This document shows positions 56,101-64,000 of a stretch of 64,000 nt of DNA, piece after piece. The DNA is taken from NCBI GenBank assembly GCA_911728455.2, contig OU452221.1, positions 7,017,047 to 7,081,046 of the forward strand. Reading direction: 5' to 3'. The position numbers and the translations under genes were made by a program. The notes below the pieces were generated by a model. That model was not told the DNA's origin and did no database searches. It saw only the letters and a list, made by a program, of their open reading frames with translations. This DNA is from Marthasterias glacialis. Lineage: Eukaryota; Echinodermata; Asteroidea; Forcipulatida; Asteriidae. How positions within the stretch are numbered: the stretch's first letter is position 1; each line of letters starts with the position of its first letter.

Positions 56101-59100
56101 TTTGCTGTGGTGCCCTTTGCAAAGTTCCAATACAAGTTTACATTTTCCTCATAGAAGTGCACCTCACCAGAGGAAAATTGCCATGCCCTTTCAAGAGCGA
56201 GGTTCAAGGCCTGAGGTAAACCAGGCAAGGAGTTCCAAAGAGATGAAGTAAACCCCAAATCATGCTGCTGTTAGCCACAGAATCCTAGGCTTACAGTGGC
56301 CTGTAAACCATGTGACTCCTTGGGCTGGAAGCCTAGAATTCCGTGAAATTGGGCCCTGGTTTCATGCTAGAAGACCATGATAGGAGGAACCAAGTTGGTG
56401 TCGACACTTAACCATGAAACTATCTGTAGAACAGTCTGAGGGCAGCTACACTGAGAAAGAGGTTGTAACAATCAGCCCAACTCTTCACCAACCTCCAATA
56501 CTCTACCTGTACTCTAATTTAATAAAGCTCCGACCAAAGAGAACTCACTCTTGTATGAATAAGTCCCTTGATACCAGGTCATACAGCAACCCTGCCTGCC
56601 ATTTTAGTGGACAAATCAATCCTTGATTAACGCAAGTTTGTCGGTTTAAGTATTGTATAATAAGACATAATCTTTATAATTTATTCATTGCAGATTACTG
56701 AGCAGCGTAAGTCCCTCTGGAAACAGAAGGGCAGTGGTAAGGGAGGTCAAGAACAAGAAAGGTGATGAGAAACAATACCTTGAGGTCAGTGAATTTTATA
56801 CCGTCATACTCTAATAGTATCTTGTCGTCAGGCCCACACAGGCGCCTGGTCATTGCCTTGGTGCCCTGGCAATGTTCCAGTAAGAATTTCCTAATAAAGG
56901 TGCCCTTTATCAAGAAGAAAATGCCTTGGTGCCCTTGCCCTTTCAAGAATGAAGCAGTAATCAAAAGAAATCCCTGATAAAAATTTGACACATTAAAAAA
57001 AAACTTGATGTTTTACCCACTATTTCATCGCCACAGTCTTACATGTCTTCAAATGTCGTTACATTGGCACAAGCTGGCGTTCATGCAAGCCAGCGCGGGC
57101 CTGATTGCTTCGATCTTGAAAAAGAAAGGACATCAAGTCATTTTGATCTTGATAAAGTGCACCCCTGTGGGAAATTGCACATTTCTGGTGGAACATTTCA
57201 AGGGTACCAAGGCAATGACCCCCACATGCCCCCTTATAAATTTCAGTGTCCCCCCACCCCCAGGTGCCCCCTATGAAAAAAATCTAGATACATGTAATTC
57301 ATTAAAAAATATGGACCCTGGGCCCCCCTCCCCCTCCACTGACAAGCAATACCTCTTGTGCCCCCATTGAAACGATCATGGCTACGCCGTTGATGGGGCA
57401 TGCCAACATCCAGCACCCCCTGGCAAAAATGTGTTCTCGCAGGCCTGCTTGTCTTAGTTGATGCTGACGTTAATAAATACTCCCGTCATTTTTTTTCATT
57501 TGCTTCTGTAGATTTGGGACGGAAGCCGCAAAACTCACAATATTGATCTCGGGGTACAGGAGAAACATGGGAAGGTTTATGGAGACGGTGAGTTCATCTT
57601 CAGATCTGTGATGACATGGAGACTACTGAAGACATGGTGGTCTCCATTGCCTGGACAACAGTGCAAAACAATTTGGCTTACCAGAAATAGGTTACCAGCC
57701 AAAATACTATCTCATATGTCACCGTTTGTGACTGGTTTCCTGCTAATGTTTGCTTAGCAGAATTTTTGAAAGTAAAATTTCTGCTTAAGCAGCCCTATGA
57801 AGATTAACCCTGGCCTTTCTCATTGACTATCCCCCCATACATTCTGATATTGTAATGGAGATGTACTTTACTCCGCAAAAGTTGTCTTGCTTCATCAAGA
57901 ATGTGTACTGTGTAGATGCATTCATCACATGATATCATATTGCAGGCTGGCATAGTTTATCATTCAAAAACCACAGTGGATGATATTAAATGGTAAGACA
58001 GTCGGAGGGTTCAAAAGTTTAACAATTGATAAAACAACGGTTTGTTTATCATTCAGATGTATTTGGCAATTTAAGTTGGTCGTCCTCAGAGAAGCAACTG
58101 GTGTACATTGCTGAGAAGAAGCTGGCCAAGACAACTACCTACTTTGATTCCAAATATCAGACGAAAAGTCAAGATGGGATTGCAGAAGGCAAAGACGAGC
58201 CAATCAAGGTGAGTACTTAGTCTTAGAATAAATAGTGGTTGTTTTTAGGTTTTATTTTCTTCCCTTAAACTCTCACATCTCTAACTGGCCCCTTCTTTTG
58301 TTGGCCTACCAACCAGCGGCGAAACTAGGGTAAAGTTTTAGGGGGCACTAGCGGGTGCACCTTTTTTGGGGGGTGGGGGGTGCACCGTTTTTTTTAGGTG
58401 GGGCACTTCTGGCTTATTAAATATGTTCAATTTTCCTAAACAAGCGCTCTTGTTATGCAGTTTACTATTTTGTATGAGATAGATGGCGTATAATCTGAGG
58501 TAAAATCAAACGCACTCTGCGCCCGTAAAAAGAAAAATTGTTTTGAAAAAACATTGAAATTACTACAAACATTGAAATTATTCAGGTACCGCTCGGCCAC
58601 GACACTCCACGAGATAGATTCACTTCGCACTAGCTTATCACTTGATTCACTATCTTCAAACAGGGAGACGTGAATGTGTTACGTGAGGAGTGGGGAGAGA
58701 GGCTGGTCTCCAAGCATCATCCAGTGGTCTGTGTAGTCGACATTGAGAGCCAGATAATTACTGAACTGGACAGTGTGCCAGAGGACGTATCAGCTGGACA
58801 AGTAAGTAATACAGTCTTCATGTATTTTGTATTGTCGTGACAGTGCAAAATATGTATATCTCCAAAAGTATCACATATCGTTGTGTGCTCGGAAGGTCGT
58901 ATCGAAAGTGTGACCCGCAAAAGGCCGTAAGCAATAACTGTCCAAATTTGTGTTTCAAGAAGACTGAGTGTCAAAGTTTTGTCATTTTTCATCCATTTAT
59001 AAGTAATTGCAGGACTGAGATTCTGCATGAGAACGAAACACGTATATTTATTTATTATTTTATTTTATGGAAGTCGCCAGACACACAAGGCCAGTAAGCC

Positions 59101-62100
59101 ACTCGAGGTGTGGGCTACAAATCAACTGTTTTTTTTTCCAGGGGCCGTTGCCACCTACTCCTGGGGCTGAAACAGGGTTACCCCCTTTACAGTCCGTAAG
59201 GATGTAGGCTTAGGTATCATCTATCAGAAGCCTGGCTGGTAGAGCAGAAGGCTCTACCTCCCCAACTTTTACGGAGCAATTATGGTTAAGTGCCTTGCTC
59301 AAGGACACAAGCATCATGACCGGGACTCGAACCCACACACCGATGACTTAGCCACCAGAGCTTGAGTCCGACGCACTAACCACTCGGCCACGACACGCCG
59401 TATACATATAGAACATCCTCGCATAAACACAAAATTTATGCAACAGTTTGGGCTCCGAAGCCAACAGACTTAAATATAAATATAAATGTATGGATTAGTG
59501 TTGGAGGGATGAGACTCTACATTTTGACGTATAAAGTCATACAGCTTGCATTCAGTCTGATAGCTTGTAATCTGGCTTTGTTAGTGCTGACTGTCCTGAC
59601 ACTTGCCTGAATGGTGGCATCAACAGTCCTTCATCTGGCTGACGAACTGGCCATCACCTGGCTTACAGACTTTATCAAGAGATCCAAATAGCATACAACA
59701 TCATCATCATCATCTGTGCAGGCAACTTTTGTTAGGTCTTCGATGTTAGCATTGTGTGTAATAGTAAATGGTGTGATTGGCTCAACATGGGCATTGCCAT
59801 AAAAGCACATTGATTTGCAACTGCTCATAGGCATCTTTATGTACTTCATTTTATGCCAAAAGTTCCTCACAATTGAACCTTTTACTTTCATGTTTTTTTT
59901 TCCAGGCCATTTGGGCTCCAAATGATATGGGTATCGTGTTTGTTGGTCATTTGCATGAACCCTACAGATTGGGCATCATGTACTGCAATAATAGAAGGTT
60001 TGTTAGTGTATTTTTTTCCCCCGCCTAATACCAGAGTCTTATATAGCGCAAGACGCCATTTTTTAAGACAGGTTTTTTAGGTTTTTTTTTTTTTAATTAT
60101 GAGATCCATTTATGTAAAACCTGATAAGGGTTTACAAGCAGCTACTGTCAGAAACACCGGGGCAAATCCCCTTCTCTTTGCGATAAGTGTAGCTGGGTTC
60201 TTTTACTTGCATTACACACCACACGGGACCTACAGCTTTACGCCCCATGTGAAGGATGCAGCAATAATGGTTAACTATCTTTCTTAAGGACACAAGTGTC
60301 ACGACCGTGACTCCCACACTCTGCTGATCAGAAACACCAGAGCTTGAGTCCGGTGGTGCTCTTATTCACTCGGCCACGACACACTAATTGGTTTAGGTGT
60401 AAACGCCACATCGCCTAAAATGCACACTGCACTGTATAACACAAAGTGACATTGACTTCCAAAATGGAACAATCCCTAATTTTGTGACGACAACATCAGG
60501 TGATTTGGGTCAATACCACTGGTAATAAAGTTATTGTGTGAAGGAAACAAAATGGCGCACTTTAACAAGGATCAACATTCAAATACATGTGAGACTTGCA
60601 CAATCTACTCACTAGAATTTGTGCTGTAATGTAATTTGAACTTTGACCTGGATGTAAACTACATCCTTAATATTAAATTGTTGTTTATTTTACAGGAGTA
60701 CACTTTTTTATGCTGATCTCAAGAGCGGAAAATGTGGTGAGTTACGATGAAAACACTTTTTTTTCTCACTTTTTGCTTGGTTCAGCTGTTATTTTGCTGT
60801 GAATGAAAAAGTCTGTTTGATTGATGTTGCTGTAAACGTAAAAGCACTGTGTCCAAACAGCAAGGCTTATGCGATTACTTTTATTAATTATTAATAATTA
60901 CTAATTATTTGTCTTCTGGATTGAATGACTGTGTTATAGCTGTATTGCTCATGTGATTATAGAGGCCTTTATTTTGTGTGTGTTTTTTTTTTTTTTGCTT
61001 TTGACTCTTGTTTGATTTCATTGTTTTTTTTTTGTATTCTGTCTATATTTATTATGTGCGGGATTTCATACCTTTGGGTAACAGTAATTTAGTCTACTTT
61101 TGTGATCCCTGACCCACATATCATTTGATGCTTTTGTTTATTTTGTCTTCGTATTGTGTAATTTGTTCATTTGTTGAATTTCCTTGTTTGTTCATTTTTG
61201 TTGCTGTACATTTTGTTTGTTTTGGTCGAATGAATAATAATAGTAATAATAATAATAATTACAACGGTTCCTTTTGTTTATTTTTTCCCATTTCAACTGG
61301 AGCTTTATGACTCTAATTATTACATTCAAAACACAGTCATAAGTTATGTTTAATTTTAATATTGATATTAATATTCAGATTCTATTAATGATATGAAACA
61401 GAGGCATTGAGTGTGACTGACCAGTGGGTAGAGCTTCCACATTTTAGTCCCGATCAGAAGAAGCTGGTTTATCTACGCAACGAGGCAGTTGGTCCACACA
61501 GACACTGTAGTCAGCTCATTATGGTTAGTGGTTGTGGTTTGGGGGGATAGAATTGAATGTCATACGGGTCTGATAGGTCGCAGAGGCATTTGCTTTCAGA
61601 TGCCTCATGGTCATTAACAAGGTTGGTTTTTGAAATCCACAAAAGATGTTATATTTGCAAAAACCAAACAAATCCTTATAATATTTGTTAATTTGTGCAT
61701 CGGGGATTAAGAATATTATTTGTGTTTTTTACCCATACACCATTTAAAAAAGAGAAATTACCTATTATAATGGTTGCGGTACCCGCTGCTGATAGGATTC
61801 AAACTGCCTCCAGCTGCCGGGCAATTTCAGTAGTCTAGTTGGTAAGACATCTGCTCTAGAATTGGTGGGGGTCGTGGGTTCGAATCCCACCTGAGGATTT
61901 TGTTCACAGGACTCGGGGAAAGTCCTGAGTATACAGTGCTTAACACATGTTGGTGTATGGGTGAAAAAACCCACAAATAAACAAATCCTGGTTTGTTGTG
62001 TTTTCCTTGTGATCTCATTTGGGAGGGCAGGGAGAGAGGGGAGAGTTCTAGTTACGCCACTGTTTCACCTAGCCAGTCAACTACTTATTTTCTTAGAATC

Positions 62101-63990
62101 ACTTTATGAGCTAGCTTTCTAAGAATCATGAAATAAAGTCACTAAAACAAATTGTCTTCTTTCCCCATAGTACGACTGGGCTTCCAAAGAAACTGTAGTG
62201 GTGTCGGACACCGTGTGTAAGACTACAGGTAAGAGATTGATTAAGAGGAACTCAAAATATGTTTTTTGTTTTTTATCTCACCGACCCCACTCTCTCATTA
62301 ATCAATCTACCGCAAAAAGTTCATGAGCTGTTCTGCACCTGCTGCAATCCTGCAGTGACAAGTCATGAGATCTTATGAATATGCAGATTTTTATTACCAT
62401 AAATTGTGAAAGTTGCCTGTAAAAATGTCATCTTCAACCATGTAAAATGAAGATAACACATTGATGTCAGTATTAAACGTTTTTCTTACGTCCCTTTTTA
62501 GGTTCAGTTCCTTTATTTAAAGAGGGCAAGACTTTAACCCCATCAGTAGCCTTTTGTGTTTTTTTTATTTGGTACTTGACACTTGATAGTTGTTACTTGA
62601 TACCTGATACTTTGTACTTGGTAGTTGGTATTTGATACTTGGTACTTCATACTTGGTACTTTATACTTGGTACTTGGTACTTGGTATGGTACCTCAATAG
62701 ACTTCCACAAGGGAATTTTAACAGGAGGTGCCAGAAAAAACAAGCCTCTGTTCTTGATACTTGGTACTTGGTACTTGGTACTTGGTACTTGATAATTGAT
62801 ACTTTGTACTTGATACTTGGTTTTTGTTAATTAGTACTTGGTACTTGATACTTGGTATCTGTTACTTGTTACTTGTTGTTTGGTACTTGATACTTGATAC
62901 TTGGTATTTGTTACTTGTTACTTGTTATTTGGTACTTGGTACTTGATACTTGGTATTTGTTAATTGTTACTTGATACTTGATACTTTGCACTTGATTCTT
63001 TGTACTTGATACTTGGTATGTGTTAATTTGTACTTGATACTTGGTATTTGTGACTTGGTACTTGATACTTGGTACTTTGTACTTAATACTTGGTACTTGA
63101 TACTTGGTATTTGTTAACTAGTACTTGATACTTGGTATTTGTTAATTAGTACTTGATACTTGGTACTTTATGCTCGATACTTATACTTGATACTTTGTAC
63201 TTGTCACTTGTTACTTGATACTTGGTACTTGGTACTTAATACTTGGTACTTGATACTTGGTACTTTATACTTGATACTTGATACTTGGTTCTTGATACTT
63301 GGTATTTATTAATTGGTGCTTGATACTTGTTACTTTATATTTGATATTTGGTTCTTGATAGTTGGTGCTTGGTACTTGGTATTTGATACTTGTTACTTGG
63401 TACTTGATACTTGATACTTGGTATTTGGTATGGTGCCTCAATAGACTTCCTCAAGCATGTCAAGGGAATTTTAACAGGAGGTGCCAGAAAAAACCAGGGC
63501 AAGCCCCTACTCTTTACAAGGTAACATGGCACAATCTGCAGCAAACCATGCCAGAAACACCAGGGCAAACCCCCTTTTCTCAACGATAAGTGAACTTGGC
63601 TCTTTTACATGCATTACACAACACACAGGGCCTACGGCTTAACATCCCATCCGAAGGACAATACAATTATGGTTACTCTTGCTGAGGTGCACAAGTGCCA
63701 TGACCGGGAACAAAACCCACACTTTGACAACACCAGAACTTGAATACAGTGCGCTAAACCGATGAGCCACAACACTCATAACTTGAATGGATCTCATAAC
63801 GGTGTAGCCAAGTACTAAATGCTGGACCTACATCTCCAATGGCTCAACAGTTGTTACTTTTGTTCCCCTCCTGTTTGTAGCAAGTGACCCATTCCCTGGA
63901 ATCTACATTTTATTGATGAGTCCACCCTGTAAGTGGTGGCTGAGTGACAGCAGACGTCTGGTTTTGTCTTCAGCATGGGGAAGCAAGAAG
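53166..63990 (+). CDS. APEH: Acylamino-acid-releasing enzyme (acylaminoacyl-peptidase), N-terminal part, runs off window
   Basis: APEH is a cytosolic serine peptidase of the prolyl oligopeptidase family (S9) that removes acetylated N-terminal residues from peptides. The eleven exons here encode 382 of about 730 residues, covering the N-terminal segment and the beta-propeller. The catalytic alpha/beta-hydrolase domain with Ser/Asp/His lies beyond 64000. Landmarks: YPTLEDAASVYREFAAVSEP, TNWSQRDLERSEKV, VSPSGNRRAVV, VQEKHGKVYGDDVFGNLSWS, GDVNVLREEWGERLVSKHHP, AIWAPNDMGIVFVGHLHEPY, RLGIMYCNNRR, FSPDQKKLVYLRNEAVGPH. Their order and spacing match human APEH. The start MATA(VS) at 53166 fits the very short first exon joined in phase 0 to 55565. 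Exon 1 ends in overlapping donors six bases apart. Intron 1 (about 2.4 kb) holds an unrelated ORF. The gene is divergent from TSR1. Confidence 0.95.
53767..54360 (+). CDS. Unrecognised Lys/Arg-rich 197-residue protein nested in APEH intron 1
   Basis: A single uninterrupted frame from ATG 53767 to TAG 54358-54360, on the same strand as APEH and wholly inside its first intron. Roughly the first 170 residues are strongly basic and charged, predicted helical or coiled-coil, with a WRQKLKKDNPEQYDTLIKHD segment near residue 27 followed by repeated K/R/E-rich stretches (KREERAKHAARMKEHRARKR). From memory, similar W-x-x-K-L/K-x-x-N/D-P-E-x-Y blocks occur in uncharacterised invertebrate proteins, some possibly transposon-derived; I cannot name a family. 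The last 24 residues (from ACINMFCIY) are hydrophobic and unlike the rest, suggesting read-through past a lost exon end. A possible acceptor (TATCACAG) ends at 53751 and AATAAA lies at 54368. It could be a host gene, a retrocopy or a mobile-element remnant. Its length in such AT-rich DNA argues against chance. Confidence 0.6.
   Translation: MVPPTRNLRLRLRGFNFEGERKPITTKSWRQKLKKDNPEQYDTLIKHDAVTARLRRLEKLRKLELPENKELKREERAKHAARMKEHRARKRLENMEKGKKEQERGKAGRKAKTHKTRADTEKEKQIKAKDAARQRLTRANMTEKQKKIINAKRRKKRMQEKEALHSLIRKRQKACINMFCIYSLWLDNVDDKFLQYF
54368..54373 (+). terminator. AATAAA polyadenylation signal just after the nested ORF
   Basis: The hexamer starts 8 bp downstream of the TAG of the nested basic ORF. 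The spacing would fit a very short 3'UTR. AATAAA also arises by chance in AT-rich introns, so this is supportive only. Confidence 0.4.
55530..55560 (+). repeat. (TTTA)n tract upstream of APEH exon 2
   Basis: TTATTTATTTATTTATTT then TTTTTTATTCCCAG leads directly into the exon at 55565. Confidence 0.85.
56046..56215. repeat. Family C, forward copy in APEH intron 2
   Basis: CAGGCCTCAAATGAACCCAC, TTTGCCGTGG-like C core, AAAGTTCCAATACAAGTTTA, CCTCATAGAAGTGCACCTCA, CATGCCCTTTCAAGAGCGAG. Moderately diverged. Confidence 0.65.
56826..56962. repeat. Family C, forward copy in APEH intron 3
   Basis: TCAGGCCCACACAGGCGCC, GGTCATTGCCTTGGTGCCCT, GCAATGTTCCAGTAAGAATT, CCTTGGTGCCCTTGCCC, TTTCAAGAATGAAGCAGTAA. 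Confidence 0.7.
57090..57220. repeat. Family C, reverse copy in APEH intron 3
   Basis: GCGGGCCTGATTGCTTCGAT, GATAAAGTGCACCCCTGTGG, GGTGGAACATTTCAAGGGTA, CCAAGGCAATGACCCCCACA. Followed by a C-rich fragment shared with 28840-28990. Confidence 0.65.
57665..57800. repeat. Family J repeat, inverted, APEH intron 4
   Basis: GGTTACCAGCCAAAATACTA, GTTTGTGACTGGTTTCCTGC, TTTCTGCTTAAGCAGCCCTA; reverse complement of 32395-32525. Confidence 0.55.
57900..58022. repeat. Family L repeat, APEH intron 4
   Basis: ATGTGTACTGTGTAGATGCA, GCAGGCTGGCATAGTTTATC, AACCACAGTGGATGATATTA. Ends about 35 bp before the exon at 58057. Confidence 0.55.
59255..59400 (-). repeat. Family A SINE head
   Basis: Minus-strand head with GACCGGGACTCGAACCCACA and CCACTCGGCCACGACACGCC at its right end. 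It is preceded by a LINE-like fragment (59085-59250). Confidence 0.75.
60105..60388 (-). repeat. Family A SINE, head diverged at the B-box
   Basis: Minus-strand copy: body with GTTCTTTTACTTGCATTACA. The head is well preserved at CAGAAACACCAGAGCTTGAG and CACTCGGCCACGACACAC, but the B-box region is altered (CGTGACTCCCACACT). Confidence 0.75.
61690..61985 (+). repeat. Family B, plus unit with short inverted left end
   Basis: Starts GTGCATCGGGGATTAAGAAT, then CCCATACAC, then the plus arm from TAATGGTTGCGGTACCCGC through AGTCTAGTTGGTAAGACATC and GTCGTGGGTTCGAATCCCAC to GGTGTATGGGTGAAAAAAC. It shows the fullest 5' flank of the plus unit. Confidence 0.7.
62568..63430 (+). repeat. Heptamer satellite (ACTTGRT)n interrupted by a repeated spacer, APEH intron 10
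   Basis: Dominant unit ACTTGGT / ACTTGAT over about 800 bp, with variants ATTTGGT and ATTTGTT. Two near-identical spacers occur after the arrays, at about 62685-62745 and 63428-63495 (CCTCAATAGACTTCC, GGGAATTTTAACAGGAGGTG). Confidence 0.85.
63500..63778 (-). repeat. Family A SINE, diverged
   Basis: Minus-strand copy with CAATCTGCAGCAAACCATGC, CTTTTACATGCATTACACAA and a decayed head (GACCGGGAACAAAACCCACA). It directly follows the heptamer satellite. Confidence 0.7.
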
Positions 63991-64000
63991 GTGAGAGGAA

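Larger units (their letters stand above)
53178..63880. other. APEH introns: residual content
   Basis: Intron 1 holds the nested ORF; 54400-55500 is otherwise featureless, though a TAGCATCAG motif recurs at about 54450 and 54839. Introns 2-3 hold family C copies (56046, 56826, 57090) and a C-rich fragment (57210-57365) resembling 28840-28990. Intron 4 holds families J and L. Introns 6-7 hold family A copies. Intron 8 (60737-61401) is T-rich with (AAT)n. Intron 9 holds family B. Intron 10 holds the heptamer satellite and a family A copy. Confidence 0.6.
53166..63990 (+). other. APEH: Exon map of APEH within the window
   Basis: Coding exons: 53166-53177 (or -53183), 55565-55818, 56694-56784, 57512-57587, 58057-58208, 58664-58801, 59906-59997, 60696-60736, 61402-61523, 62171-62228, 63881-63990. 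Total 1146 nt with the short exon 1. Frame is continuous throughout; the last exon ends in phase 0 at a GTGAGA donor. The acceptor of exon 2 is preceded by a (TTTA)n tract, and exon 8 is only 41 nt. Confidence 0.9.

Noticed and set aside
62543..62743. Minus frame with YQVPSTK-like repeats
   Set aside because: Direct product of translating a 7-nt satellite; not evidence of a repetitive protein.

Overview
This is AT-rich animal nuclear DNA with GT-AG introns, coding exons mostly of 40-250 bp, and a dense load of short interspersed repeats. The three recognised genes are conserved across animals. The intron-rich structure, the many tRNA-headed repeats and the foldback elements suggest a marine invertebrate deuterostome, most likely an echinoderm. 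That placement is an inference from the repeat landscape, not a proven identification.

Layout. (1) 1-6138: repeats and unremarkable DNA, probably intron 5' of the first DENND6 exon I can recognise. (2) 6139-26405, plus strand: thirteen exons of a DENN-domain protein of the DENND6/FAM116 family (a Rab GTP-exchange factor). The C-terminal 514 residues are present; the N-terminal exon or exons were not found. (3) 26406-33614: about 7.2 kb between two convergent genes, including a CCAAT-rich repeat cluster directly after the DENND6 stop, a diverged 41-44 bp tandem repeat and a transposon nested in another. (4) 33615-52728, minus strand: a complete 22-exon TSR1 gene (40S ribosomal subunit maturation factor, 814 residues). 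(5) 52729-53165: a 437-bp gap shared by the divergent TSR1 and APEH start codons, a candidate bidirectional promoter. (6) 53166-63990, plus strand: eleven exons encoding the N-terminal 382 residues of APEH (acylaminoacyl-peptidase). The gene runs off the right edge before the catalytic domain. (7) 53767-54360: a 197-residue Lys/Arg-rich open frame inside APEH intron 1, with AATAAA 8 bp after its stop. I do not recognise this protein.

All exon boundaries were set by hand from reading-frame continuity, consensus splice sites and recalled conservation of the three protein families. Every internal junction keeps frame. The genes are unrelated in function (vesicle traffic, ribosome biogenesis, removal of N-acetylated residues); TSR1 and APEH share only the 5' interval.

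The rest of the window is a repeat mosaic: tRNA-headed SINE-like families (A and A', B, E), a roughly 170-bp family (C) with about ten copies, and many foldback/MITE-like elements. Several have readable target-site duplications (8 bp at 45621/45885, 16 bp at 7061/7399, TTA at 15288/15709), and three nested insertions can be read. The most interesting material is the nested basic ORF, the foldback elements built from two head-to-head tRNA-like units, the long hairpins inside TSR1 introns, the CCAAT cluster after DENND6 and a heptamer satellite in APEH intron 10.
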